Of a DNA stretch of 64,000 bases, positions 20,866-32,869 are shown piece after piece. Where the stretch lies: assembly GCF_004011695.2 (NCBI RefSeq), contig NC_082405.1:1860001-1924000 (forward strand). The letters run 5' to 3'. The stretch comes from Ascochyta rabiei (lineage: Eukaryota > Ascomycota > Dothideomycetes > Pleosporales > Didymellaceae). Below the pieces are notes generated by a model. That model saw nothing but the letters and a program-made list of their open reading frames with translations, ran no database searches and was not told where the DNA came from. A program made the translations under genes and the position numbers. Every line of letters starts with the position of its first letter. Position 1 is the first letter of the stretch.

Positions 20866-22098
20866 ATGAAGTGCTTGATATCGCTTCTCAGCCTTGTCGC
20901 GGTCCTACCAGCAGTACAAGGTATCGTCTTTGGTGGTCCGGCACCAACGGCTGCGACCCTCAAGCGTGCTCTGGACTCAGCTTTACCCAAGCCAACTATT
21001 GCCCCTACAAATGATGAGCTCAAGAAGCGACAGACAAATCTCCATCCTGAGACCTGTGGTTGGGTGGACGGTATCTATTGTGTGTTTCCACTTCTAGTTG
21101 GGCCACCAACAGCAGACTAACACAACACAGCATCCGGGGTCACATGTCCTGGATCACGGACTTGTATGCTATACACTTCGGCTGCTTCTGGCATGGCGGG
21201 TTGCTGTGATGGAGCGAATACCATTGATTGCGGCTGGGCAAGCTCGTGTGTAGATGCCAAAGCATACAGGTCCGAAGGATGCGGCTCAGACTGTCTGCTT
21301 AACAGTTTCATCCGAAAGTGCACGGCAACGACTGCACCCTACTGTGTCACTTGGTTGTACCCCAGCAATGGCGTCCACGACTATGGGTGCGCTGCCAATT
21401 CGGACAGCAGCGTCTCCACTATCTTCGAGACTGCCACTGATGCTTTTGGTGCTACTACAAGCATGCATCTACCCACAGTCACAGCAAACGCCGTCAGCAC
21501 TGATGTTCCAGGCAGCACAACTCGTAAAACAGCCAAGAAGGTCGCCATTGGCCTCATTATTGGTGTCGTTGTAGCCGTACTCTTCGTGCTCTTCTGTGTC
21601 GTCATCGGCATAGTGTTTTGTATCAAGAAAAAGAAGAAGCAGCGTCAAATCGCCGCAAGCACCCAGGCCATGGCTGCGGTCCACGCAACTCGACCTCAGT
21701 CGCAGTATCCACCAAATCAGCAGCAGTACCCGTATCTTCCAACTCAGCAGCAGCAGCAGGCTCCGGTACAGACTCAGATGCAACAACCATCCCCATTTCA
21801 TCCTTTAATCGACCCGCAGAGTCCTGCATCTGCGACCACCTCCTACTTCGCACATGGAGCTCACGAGGAGAAACCCAACGCGCATACATCGGTGCAAGAA
21901 TATGCAATGACACCCATCTCGAGCCCGTCCACACCAGCGCCAGTATACACTCAGCCGCACGTTGTACCTCCACCTATGCCGGTGCCGGTGGTGAGCCAGT
22001 ACCGTGCTCCCACTGAGGCGCATGAGGTTGATGCGATCAGTGTGCCACATGCGCCAAATCAAGCGGGACCTGTTCATGAGATGGGAAATGGGAAGTGA
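20866..22098 (+). CDS. Cys-rich single-pass membrane protein, orphan
   Basis: Predicted type I membrane protein of 393 residues. Exons are 20866..21079 and 21131..22098; the 51-base intron ends GACTAACACAACACAG and splits a Ser codon. Order: signal peptide (MKCLISLLSLVAVLPAVQG); a short linker with a dibasic LKKR; a Cys-rich ectodomain with 12 Cys (including GCCDGANTIDCGW and CGSDCLLNSFIRKC); a Ser/Thr stalk; one TM segment (VAIGLIIGVVVAVLFVLFCV and on); a stop-transfer KKKKKQR; and a 150-residue cytoplasmic tail rich in Gln, Pro and Ser (QQQYPYLPTQQQQQ). This resembles the general plan of fungal wall-stress sensors, but the ectodomain is not a WSC domain I can recognise. Function unknown. 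Confidence 0.82.
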
Positions 22099-23574
22099 TC
22101 AGGCTGTAGCTACCTGCATCTTATGCTAGCGGAACGACTGGTGACTTGTAGCTGGGATCTTATTAGTTGGAAGCAGGAAGACTTTCATGTCGTACCGAGC
22201 TATATATAACATATTGTCTGGAAGCAACGAAGACCTTGAAACTCAATGCTTGGACGTTCTGCGTCCGGCAAGTTGAACAGTGTTGCAGCTGCACTCTCAC
22301 CTACCTACATACATACCAATTTCAAAACCAAATCACGAGGCTAGCATATCTCTTGTGTTACAGGAAAAGTATACTACAACCATCCCAATTGTCTGGGTTG
22401 CAGGAGGCAGTCAATCAACTTGGAAATTGTTTAAAACCCCTCCAGAATTTGGTAGAGAAGATCAGGATGAGTAACAATTATCTTCGTTTTTCCGGATGTG
22501 GGAGGATCCAACGATAACCCGGAACTTTCTCGTCCTTGGTCCCGGTTGTCTTGAACCGTTGCTTTTCCACGGCCGACCTTATGCACCCCACCAGTCTAGG
22601 GGAATGGCGTATCCAAAGTGTGGGGCCGTCAAGAGAGCATTGAGCAGCTGTGATAAGCTGTTGACTGCTGGATGAGCAAACCGTGGTGGACAGTAAAATG
22701 TGGCTTTCTTCCGCTGTCGTCGACCTGTCATCCACATGCAACGCCCACTACCAGGTCTGCGGTCGCGTGCACGAGCAGGTTGCTGGTTTAGACTATAAGG
22801 GTGACGCTGCCTTGACGCGCCCGTGATCGCCGTCACGAAAGGACTGGTGCAGACGCCAGCGCCAGGTGACTTAAGGGTAGGACGGGGTACCAGGAGACGG
22901 ACGCCTTCTACATCGACAGGCTCTGCACTCCCTGGCGTCCTTGCTTTGCTGGCAAATGAAGCTCTCGCGCCCGCGCGGTCAACGCTGAACGTGATGTGGA
23001 CCCAAGTGAAGCAGAACAACACGTTTCCTATCAGTGCATCTGGAGCAGCTAGCTATCAAGTGGCAGCTGCCAAACACGGGGAAACAGCTGTCCTGACGTA
23101 CGGGACTACTGCAGCATCGCGAAAGACCGGGCAACGTCAAGGGAACCATGGTCCTTTGAAGCTTTGAAGGATCGCGGTAATCCGCACCCATTCGTTGGCT
23201 GCCGCGCTAAAATCTCTGGGGTTCGGTCATCAAAACTCCACTACGCCGGAGATCACAGCTCCAGACGTCGCACTCGCCCATTGCGCCACGAGACCTCGCT
23301 CACGACACCCCCAAGTGACGACCAGTTGATTGCCTTGTATGGCCGATCTATTCGACGCGTAACAACTGCTCCCCATTCCACTCTGAACTCGCCAGCCTGT
23401 CAACAGTTGCGCCGCTGCGGATACCGATGAGCTCGACATTCGCCTTCAACTCTCCTTGTCTCCGGTGAACGTGCAGCTGCTCGAGTTGCGGTCTTCCTTT
23501 CTGCGCCAGACACTTCTCTTTGAGGTGTCGTTGCAAAAGCCCCAACACAGCCGTAGCTGCACACCTCCACAACC
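22099..23574. other. Intergenic, 1.5 kb
   Basis: No supported protein gene. On the minus strand around 23300-23215 there is a tRNA-like stretch: an A-box-like TGGCGCAATGG and a 5-bp stem with a 7-base loop reading CTGTGAT, but the T arm and the 3' acceptor strand are missing, so I do not call a tRNA. Confidence 0.5.
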
Positions 23575-24851
23575 ATGGCGGTTGCGCCAGCTCAGCCAGG
23601 AACGGGCGCAAGCGTACGTTCACCCATAGCGATCACCTGCCAACTTCAACTGACCCCGTAGTTGCAGCCTCTCGGTGCACCAGACCCCACAAAACTCCAG
23701 AGGGTGAGGGAAGTCTTTGCGCAGCCGGTGCTTGCTTCCTTCGTAGCTGGAGGTGTTGCCGGCGCCGTTTCCCGAACGGTTGTCTCGCCTCTCGAACGTC
23801 TCAAGATCCTCTTCCAAGTCCAAAGCGTTGGTCGCGAAGAATACAAGATGTCAGTACCGAAGGCACTGGCGAAGATGTGGAGGGAGGAGGGCTGGAGAGG
23901 ATTCATGGCTGGCAATGGAACCAACTGCATACGAATCGTGCCCTACTCTGCGGTGCAGTTTAGTGCGTACAATGTCTACAAAAGGGTGAGTAGTCCTGTT
24001 TTCGCCGATTGTTTCCTCTGCTTTTGCTACTCTCAGTCGTTGAGCGCGGGTCCTGAGGGGATCTACATCTCACGCAACCGGTCGTGGTTGAGCAGTCGCA
24101 CAGTAGTGACGAGATTTCTCGTCAGCGACTCCTGAAGAAAGCCAGCGGACAGTCTCTACGTCAAGGTTGATGGTACAAGCGCGAGCGTTGTTTCTAACAG
24201 CTGCAGTTCTTCGAAAGCGAACCAGGCGCTCCCCTAGGCGCATACCAACGGCTACTCTGTGGTGGTCTCGCTGGTGTTACCTCGGTATCCTTCACATATC
24301 CACTCGACATCGTTCGCACACGATTATCGATCCAATCCGCATCCTTCTCGAGCCTCCAAAGAGAAGAGGGCAAGAAGCTGCCCGGTATGTGGACGCTTTT
24401 GACCAACATGTACAAGACTGAAGGAGGTCTCCCTGCACTGTACCGCGGTATCATCCCGACCGTGGCAGGCGTTGCGCCATACGTAGGTCTGAATTTCATG
24501 GTCTACGAGATCGCACGTACCCAATTCACTCACGAGGGCGATAAAGACCCTGGCGCGCTCGGCAAGCTGGGAGCAGGTGCTGTCTCTGGCGCCGTAGCAC
24601 AAACCATCACATATCCCTTCGACGTCCTGAGACGAAGATTCCAGATCAACACCATGAGCGGCATGGGATACAAGTACGCAGGCATCGGCGATGCGATAAA
24701 GCAGATCGTCATGACAGAAGGTATCAAAGGGCTGTACAAGGGCATCGTGCCAAATCTGCTCAAGGTGGCACCCAGCATGGCGAGTAGCTGGCTCAGCTTC
24801 GAGATGACAAGAGACATGCTCATGGGCAGCTGGAATTCTGGGTTCTTATAG
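23575..24851 (+). CDS. Mitochondrial carrier (SLC25) family protein
   Basis: Six-TM inner-membrane metabolite carrier, 335 residues. Exons are 23575..23613, 23662..23985 and 24207..24851. The first intron is 48 bases; the second is unusually long, 221 bases, and joins NVYKR to FFESEPGAPLG. The three carrier repeats each show the signature: SPLERLKILFQ, YPLDIVRTRLS and YPFDVLRRRFQ. The spacing and GNGTNCIRIVPYSAVQF suggest the subgroup of yeast YPR011C (adenosine phosphosulfate carrier) and SLC25A42/CoA-type carriers; I cannot decide the substrate. The start ATG gives a 13-residue first exon. Confidence 0.9.
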
Positions 24852-25670
24852 ATGCATTGAGGTTGTGTAAGGCACGTTTGGGGTCCAATACTGTACCCGT
24901 TTTCTAGCGATGGCGTCGGCGTTCACAGCAGCTCGTATCATTGAAACACATCCGTTTCTTCCTCTGTGTAGGTAGACAAGGAAGGACGGCTTGTAACAAC
25001 ATAATTATGTCGAGATAGCAAAAGCATGTACATCTTACGGCTCAAAACATGCAACGTACAAGACATCGTCGGCAGTAACGCTCACACACGGTCTATAATG
25101 CTTCGACGACCTGATCATTCGAGCCATCGTCTCCACAACATGCTGCAGCGAGAAGCCGGTCGTTCTGGATAAGATAAGATGACGAAAGCTGAATGTTTGT
25201 GTGAGATCAACATGTCTGATGAAATCATGGCCAAGGTCGTTTGAGTATTCCTGGAATAAGAGGTACTGAATAATGTACTCTTGAATCGACACGTGAATGG
25301 CCACACTGAAGACGGCGGCACCACGTGAACATTACTGATGGCATGCTCCGACCATGTTCAGCCTGCAATCCTGTAGGCGAGACTAACATCCTGCAATTGG
25401 AGCATTGATACTGGACAGGCGTAAATCTTCCAAACCCCTCCTTGAAGAAGCTGGGTAGATACTGATCAACCAAGATAGAGGGGTGCCTGCTGTTGCCCCA
25501 CTACAACGGAGCTATGGGCAGCCTGACTTCGTCATGCAGATCGCCAGGGACCAGCAGCAAACTGCAGCGCGCCACAGCTTGTTCGTTCTTGCCTCCAGAA
25601 AGAATCTCCAAACTCCTTCCTCCTTCTTCAACACTTGTAGTTTCGAAGGCATAAATCCAACACTACAAAC
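24852..25670. other. Intergenic
   Basis: No supported gene, RNA or repeat between the carrier gene and UBP14. Confidence 0.55.
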
Positions 25671-28220
25671 ATGGCGTGTGTACACGTAGATGCGCCTGGT
25701 CAGTTCTCCGCCATGCTCTTCGTTCGCCCCACATTCGTATTTACATGTTTACAGAGCTCCGTCCGCCTGGTGCAAACCAGTCTGTCTATCGTGAGGACTG
25801 CACACAGTGCTTTGACTCTATCGTAAGGCTTTCATGCACCGGAAACTTTCCAGGCTCACCTGCAACTAGGATGATCCCACAGGACTCGATGTGTGCCTGT
25901 ACTGCTTCAACGGTGGGTGCACGGCTGACCGAAGCCACTCGATTCTCCATGTGTCGGCTACGAACCATCCTCTTGTCCTCAACATCAAGCGCACTCGCAA
26001 GCAGGTCGCACGCGATGAGCCTCCAGCGAAGATGACGAAGCTCTCCATTGCTGCCGAGACCGAGACCGACCGCTACGACACTACAACCACCGTCAAATGC
26101 TACGAGTGCGGCGTTGACGAGGTTGATAAGAGTTCTGGGAAGCTTCCGGGGCTTGTCGATGCGGTCCTCAAGGCCAATACATTTGCCAGGCAGGAGGAAG
26201 TCAAGGCTTGGGAACAAGAGATGACCGCCTGTGAGCATACGCTTTGCTTAGAACAGCAGGAAGCAAGGCAGATCGAGTCTGGAGCTCTCGGACATTGCTC
26301 TGAGTGTGAGCTCAACGAGAATCTTTGGCTTTGTCTGAGCTGCGGCAACCTTGGCTGCGGACGACAGCAGTTTGGTGGTGTTGGTGGCAACTCGCACGCT
26401 GTAGGGCACACAAAGTCGACAGGCCATCCCGTCGCTGTCAAGCTGGGTTCTCTGACTGCGGACGGAACCGCTGATATCTACTGCTACGCCTGCGACGAGG
26501 AACGTGTCGACCCAGAGCTGCCGAACCACTTGGCACACTGGGGCATCAACATCAAGGACCGGGTGAAGACGGAGAAGAGCTTGACAGAGATGCAGGTCGA
26601 GCAGAATCTGCGATGGGAGTTCTCTATGACGACGGAGGATGGCAGGGAGCTGAAGCCGCTGTTTGGTTCGGACTTCACAGGACTCAAAAACCTGGGCAAC
26701 AGCTGCTATCTTAACAGCACACTCCAGGCCTTGTTCGCGATACCGGAGTTCAGAGACCGATACTACCTTCCCGAGCAAGGCCCGCCCGATGCGCCGCTTC
26801 CCGCTGAGGATCTAGAGACCCAACTTCGCAAGGTCGCCGACGGTCTGATCTCTGGACGATACTCGAAGCCAGACAGCGATGTCATTGCCTCCGAGGACAC
26901 ACCCGAGGTTCCGCACCAGCGCGGCCTGGCACCAGCCATGTTGAAGCACCTGATTGGGCGAGGACATGCAGAGTTCTCCACAATGCGACAGCAGGACGCA
27001 TTCGAGTTGCTTCTTCATATGCTCAAGCTTATTTCCCGCTCGCAGCATATCGCGCCCTTCAAGGACCCTGTGGATGCCTTCAGATTCGTCATGGAGCAGC
27101 GTCTACAGTGCATTAGCTGCAAGCGAGTCCGTTACCGAACAGATGAGCAGGAGAACATCTCCATCCCTGTACCCATTCGAAGAGTGCCAAAGGATGCGCA
27201 GATGGACGCTACAGATAGTGAAGGGAAAGAGAAAGAGAAGGAAGAGTTTGAGGCTGTGACACTGAAGGAGTGCCTTGATATCTTCACGGCTGAAGAGATG
27301 GTTGAGCTCACTTGTGCAGCTTGTGGCAGCAAGGAAGGCTTCACAAAGAGGAGTTTGTTCAAGACCTTCCCCTCGGTCTTGGCTGTCAACGCCCGCCGCT
27401 TCGAGATTGTTAATTGGGTGCCCACGAAGCAGGACGTTCCGGTCATCGTCAACGATGAAGCAATTCCATTCGACGCCTACAAGTCCGCGGGGCTTCAAGA
27501 CAGCGAGGAGGTCCTTCCTGACGACGCAGACACTGGCAGTTCTTCTAAATGGACGCCGAACGAGGCTGCGCTGTCTATGCTCGAAGCGATGGGCTTCCCG
27601 CGAGTGAGGTGCGAGAAGGCGCTGCACGCTACTGGTAACATAGACCCAGAAGCTGCATCGAACTGGCTCTTTGCCCATATGGAGGACCCCGACATTGACG
27701 ATCCGGTCGACTTCAACGCCGGCAGTGGCAGTGGCTCTGGAGGTGGCGCCCCAAGCGCAATCGACCCAGAGAAGATTGAGGTGTTGAATGGCATGGGCTT
27801 CAACGCTCCACAAGCTCGGCAGGCACTGAAGGAGACGGGTGGAGACATGGAACGGGCTGTCGAGTGGCTATTCAGTCACCCCGAGGCTGCCGGCGACTTT
27901 GGTGATGACGCGAATGCAGAGGTGGGTCCTTTACTCTAACATTTCACTTTACCAGCTAACATGTGCAGGCACCCGCCGAATCACAAGAGAAGTCACTACC
28001 AGGGAGCGACAAGCTGCCGGCGAACTTCCAACTACAATCCATTGTCTGCCACAAGGGTAGCTCTATCCACGCCGGGCACTATGTTGCGTTCGTTCGCAAG
28101 CAACTACCTGACGAGCAAGACGCTGCATGGGTGCTCTTCAACGACGAGAAGGTAGCAAAGGCTGCCGATATCGACGAGATGAAGAAGTTTGCATATGTTT
28201 ATTTCTTCCGGCGTTTGTAA
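25671..28220 (+). CDS. UBP14: Ubiquitin hydrolase Ubp14 (USP5/IsoT)
   Basis: Cys protease that disassembles unanchored ubiquitin chains and so supports the proteasome. Exons are 25671..25698, 25755..25822, 25870..27921 and 27969..28220 (799 residues); introns of 56, 47 and 47 bases keep frame. Order: an N-terminal variant zinc finger (CTQC, CLYC); the ZnF-UBP domain (CSECELNENLWLCLSCGNLGC, with the HAVGHTKSTGHPV ligands); the catalytic Cys in GLKNLGNSCYLNSTLQ near residue 309; two UBA domains (LSMLEAMGFPRVRCEKAL and IEVLNGMGFNAPQARQAL, about 592-704); and the catalytic His in SSIHAGHYVAFV near residue 750 in the last exon. This order is diagnostic of the USP5/Ubp14 group. The first exon codes only nine residues and is easily missed. 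Confidence 0.95.
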
Positions 28221-28685
28221 GACGGGCGGTCTAGGTGCATTGGAGGCTAGCATAGCGGAAGCGGAGTTGATTGTGATTGGCGTGTTTAAACCTGCCAAAT
28301 CAACAGGTGAACGTTACGGAGTATGTATGATCTTGGAGATCACAGAGCTGTTGGGAGAGGACAATGTGACACAACAACTGCGCGTGGCATTCAATCTGAT
28401 TATGCATGTGATAACAATCGTGGTTCATCTGATAAGGACAAAGCCGACCGGAAGTAGCGGTCCTGCTCGGTGTAAAGGTCGCTTCTCCGAGGGAATGTGG
28501 GGTTAGGTCAAAGCTTGGTTCATGACATGGCCGAGCTTCGAAGGGGCGATTAGTGACATCTTTTCCTTCGATAACCTCGACCCTCGTTACACCACCACCC
28601 ACGCTTCCCCCCTCCTACCATCCATTGCAATTCATCGACTGTATTATACAAAACCCTCACAACAATACACACACGCCTTTTCGCC
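28221..28685. other. Intergenic before ISU1
   Basis: No supported gene. The end is the ISU1 promoter and leader. Confidence 0.55.
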
Positions 28686-29445
28686 ATGTTCAGAAGAGTC
28701 GCAGCAGCCGTTCCAGCCCAGGCCGGCCGAGTGCTCGCAACCGCCGCCAGACCGAGCATCACCTCGCCCATCCGCACAGCAGCCCCCGCGCTATCTGCAG
28801 CCGGCAGACGGCAGTACCACGAGAAAGATAAGTCGCTCTTCTGCGCAACGTCAGTCTCGACAAAGGTGTGGCAGGACCTGCTCCGAAGCCGCATACCTTA
28901 CACATGACTGTCGCATTTCTCTTCCGAACGACCGGCTAACATCCGCAGCACTGCTCGATCACTACAGCCGTCCCCGAAATGTCGGATCCATGTCCAAGAC
29001 TGACACTGACGTTGGTACTGGTCTCGTTGGCGCGCCCGCATGTGGCGACGTCATGAAGCTGCAGATCCGCGTCGACCCCAACAACAACACCATCAGCGAC
29101 GTCAAGTTCAAGACCTTTGGCTGCGGTAGCGCGATCGCAAGTTCGAGTTACCTGACCGAGTTGGTGCGCGGTATGACGTTGGAGGATGCGTCGAGGATCA
29201 AGAACACCGAGATTGCGAAGGAGCTGTGCCTGCCGCCTGTCAAGTGTAAGTTACCGCCTACTCGAAAGCTCAGCGGCACAACTTACTGATTATGACTAGT
29301 GCACTGCTCCATGCTTGCGGAAGACGCCATCAAGTCCGCCATCTCCAACTACTACACAAAAAACCCCAACGCTCGCGCGACAGACCTCGGTGGCAAGTCG
29401 GCACCGCTGCCCAAGGTCGAGGTTGAGACGGTTTCCGCTGCATAG
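28686..29445 (+). CDS. ISU1: Iron-sulfur cluster scaffold Isu1 (IscU)
   Basis: Mitochondrial matrix scaffold on which Fe-S clusters are assembled by Nfs1, frataxin and ferredoxin. Proposed exons are 28686..28827, 28949..29245 and 29300..29445 (194 residues). The N-terminus is an Arg/Ala-rich presequence (MFRRVAAAVPAQAGRVLATA) ending in RRQYHEK. All three cluster-ligand Cys are present: GAPACGDVMK, GCGSAIASSS and LHCSMLAED; LPPVK, the Ssq1-binding motif, is intact. Intron 2 (54 bases, GTAAGT..ACTAG) is normal. Intron 1 is odd: only phase 1 joins the two conserved frames, and no GT donor fits; the best site is AAAG|ATAAGT. See findings. Identity is certain, the exon 1 boundary is not. Confidence 0.9.
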
Positions 29446-30872
29446 AATGGGAGAACGGAGAGTGGAGAATGAAATTGACATTGACTTTGATACCAAGAGA
29501 TGGAAGTTGTTGGGCGCAGAACAAATGGAGAGATGGCGCAAATCGGAGAGATGTATAAAAACCTACCTTGCGTGTTACTGAATCACGCCTTTCGCTTCTC
29601 GATTCTGTCCGAACAGGCTTGATGGCGTTTGTGTGTTTGCGGCTGGCTCAAGATTGAAGGCACGAGCGAGTTGGCTCACCTAGCCTACACCATACTTTAA
29701 GCAATGAACAAAATTCTAAGAAACTGAACGGAACGCTTGACAGATGTTGTCAGTGCTTACAAGGTTGCACCAGAAAGTACCGTGATGACTACATAGCACC
29801 ATCTGATAAGACAGAGTGAGAAGGCACCCACTCGCAGTAATAGTTTGTCTGGTGGTTAGAGGGAGAGAGCAGCATTCCATCTTATATCCGTGAGACTAGG
29901 CGGATCTCTGGATCGGCGGTGCACACGCTTCTGTGAGCTGAGTATCACGCCACTTTCAGCAAGGCTGTGTTTTGCGTGTGGGGAAGACAGGGGCATCGAC
30001 CGACTGTATGATGGAACCCCTTCTATTTCATTCCCACGGTGTCGAAAGCAGCTCGACACCACGACTCCAGCCTCCAGCTGATTCGAGCTATCTGGAAGCT
30101 CCCATGCGCTCCTCCCCAGATGTGCAGAGTGAAGGGCCGACTAGGTAGCCTCGGGTAACACGGTAAAAGTAGTAAACAACAAGACTCACTGCCATGTTCG
30201 GCCATGGTTCGTCCATCCTCAGCTGCAACACACCCTTTCCCTCCAACTGCCCCAGCGACGCGCCACTATGATGGACTACTATTCCTGACAGACGCTCTGC
30301 GAGGGGAGGAAACCAAGTCTCTCCGTTTGAGCGGCACAGAGGCGATGGAGGTGTCGTCAGCGTCGTGGGTTTCTGGGAATGAACATGTGTGGTCGTTTTG
30401 CGCGGTTACGAGTGGCGAAGAACGGTGGAGGTGGATGGTGAATGGAGGAATTGGAGATGTTTGCAGCAGTTGCGGTGGCTTAAGACGCGGCCACGGAGGA
30501 AGGGATGTAGCTCGCCATTTGTTGAAATGTTAAGAAGGAACGCAAGTATGACCGATAGCATGAGCGTAGAGTACCCTATAAGCAGAACTGCTAGGGATGC
30601 TGTTTGAAGTTTCAGTTGGGTTGAGAACATCACTTGATCCCCTGCGATTGTGGTAATCGGTCAGAACAGGGCTGGATACACCTTGTTTGTCTGTAGGCAA
30701 TAGAGACTAAAACGTATTCAATTCTGTCAAACAGCCTCTGAGGGCTAGTTGAAGACCTTTATACTTTTATGTTTGGATTGAAGAGTTGAGCTGGTACCCA
30801 TAGTCGCCACTCGCACGAACCACGAGACATCAGTCTACCAAGAAGACGTCGAAGACGTACGAATCAGTGACT
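29446..30872. other. Intergenic, 1.4 kb
   Basis: No supported protein or RNA gene. Frames are short and mutually overlapping. It holds the 3' regions of the convergent ISU1 and sterol acyltransferase genes. Confidence 0.5.
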
Positions 30873-32869
30873 TCAAACAATCAAGTACAGGCTTGTGATT
30901 ACGCTGGGCCCGATGAACAGTCCAAACCAGAAGATCACGTTGCCCAGAGTATGCCTCCCTTTCATCCACCGAGTCTTCATGAACGCCGCGAGCGGAAGCT
31001 GCGTCAACTGGAATGTAAAAAGGTATCCTCTGACCTTGTGGAAGATGCAGAACATGAGTATCTCATGCACAACAGCGCTAAGCAGGAAAGTGAAAAAAGT
31101 GGCTTGCATCTTAGAGAGATGGAAGAAGGAGATGGATGAATGGTAGACATGGCGCAGCAAGAAGTTGTGAACTGGCCGATTCCAGTCGCGTGCATATTGA
31201 TCAAAACTCACGCTATTCCACCAAGCGCCGTAGAAGCCACGGTCGGCAAAGCGCGTGATTTCGGCCAGCACGTTGAGGAGGCACTCCCAGATGACGTACC
31301 ACGAGAGGAGTTGTTCAAGCAGCATGGGGAACAGCATGTCGCTTACGACCCAAGGAAATTCTTTCCAGCGCTCGTCGAGCGACATGCCTGCCTCTTTCTG
31401 TCGTGTGGTCTCAACTACAACGGGGTAGATGTAGGCTTGTGAGATGACGATCATGATCCAGATGACTCCCAGCGTAGCGGCTGTTTTCTCGGCCACGTAC
31501 CACCAGTTGATGCGCTCCTGGCGAGGGTACTCAAGATCGTAGACTAGTGTGGGCAGACACGTCCATTCGATGAAGTTGTATGAAGTAAGGTTGTTGGGGT
31601 ACATGTTGTCAGTCGTCGTGCATTTGCCGCGAAGCTCTTCGTCAAGAACAGTCACTTCAGTCGTGAGGATACGACGGAAAGTGGAGATCTGTTCGGCATC
31701 GAGAGGTTCGCTGGTTTCGATTGCTTGTCCAATGGATGCGATTTGGGACTCTTCTGTCGAGAAATCAGTCGAAAATTTTGGTCCGCGGCTTTTGCGACAT
31801 GACATATCGTTGTTATCATTATGGTCGATACCGGTTGCTGCCAACGTCTCTGTACTAGGCGATGTAGGCGAGGGGCCTTGGTGAGCGTCCAGATCGTCGA
31901 GCTGGCGAATCTTCTGATCGAGCAGATTACGCCTACAATATACACGGGAGACTGTTTATGTGTGAGTGGAGGATTGCATGCAAGGAAACCAAACTCACGA
32001 TAACCATTGTAGAAGGAATACGCATGTTGCTTCATAAGCAGCACAAAGACATGCAGGACGATGAAGACGGTATGTGTCCAAGGCCACTCTCGCCAGAAGG
32101 TCCAGAAGATAACGAAGCCGGTGAAGAATGCCTGCCACACACTCTGTATTATCCAGCCAGAACCACTCCATGAGAGGTAATTCGCAGCGATGGCCTTGTG
32201 TAGGAAGAAACCAAAGCTGGTGGCAGCGCACATTGTTGCATCTGTTGCCAAGAGTACAAATAGATCCCGATCTACCATCAAGTGTAGTATCTCTGCGTTG
32301 CCAAACACCGATCCTTGCTCCTTGTAGTTCCAAGCTGCGATCCGAGTGAGCAGCAGTGCCATGGCAATCCAGAACAGAGTGAAGAACCCGTGGAAGGGCG
32401 ATTGCGATGCGCTGGGGTTCTGGCGGTCAAAGGTCGTGAATTGACGGGTAAAAACCAAGTCCCGGAGTCTGGCCTTGGACTTTCCGCTGAGCTTCTCTAC
32501 CTCCTTCTGCATGCCAGACCGCACAATTTCTCGAAAATCCTCTGCTGTGAGTCTGTGCTGGGTCTTTTTGCCCGGGCTGTCAATCAAGACCTGGATGCTC
32601 TCTTTCTTCTTGTATTTGTCCTGGTCCCTGTCATCATACGTCCCATCCTCGCTGCCGTCAGAGGGTATTGCAGTCGTGTTCCCACTCCTGTTGCCGGCGG
32701 TATCGGTTCCTGTTGTGGCTCGCAGTTGGGTGGCGCCGTCAATGTCCGATATATCTGAAGAGTCATCTGGTGTCCATGAATCTTCTCTCTCTAGTCGTTG
32801 TGTATTCGAGAGATCGTCGAGCGCGTGCGGTATGATCGATTGTCTGCATTCCGTGTCGTTCGTAGTCAT
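30873..32869 (-). CDS. ARE2: Sterol O-acyltransferase (ARE1/ARE2, MBOAT)
   Basis: ER membrane enzyme that esterifies sterols with fatty acyl-CoA for storage in lipid droplets. Exons (minus) are 32869..31999 and 31951..30873; the 47-base intron (GTGAGT..AAACAG) joins HAYSFYNGY to LSRVYCRRNLLDQ, matching the family. 649 residues. The N-terminal 120 residues are polar and acidic. About eight or more TM segments follow. Motifs: HAYSFYNGY, FYGAWWNSVSFDQYARDWN (the FYxDWWN-type acyl-CoA motif, with Ala for Asp) and the catalytic His in SAVVHEILMF near residue 583. The start is the ATG at 32869; the frame is open upstream without an ATG. Confidence 0.94.

Noticed and set aside
28522..29289. 255-codon frame reading into ISU1 exon 2 from upstream
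   Set aside because: It has the right frame for exon 2, but its N-terminal part is not a presequence and it would replace the conserved RRQYHEK, which lies in another frame.
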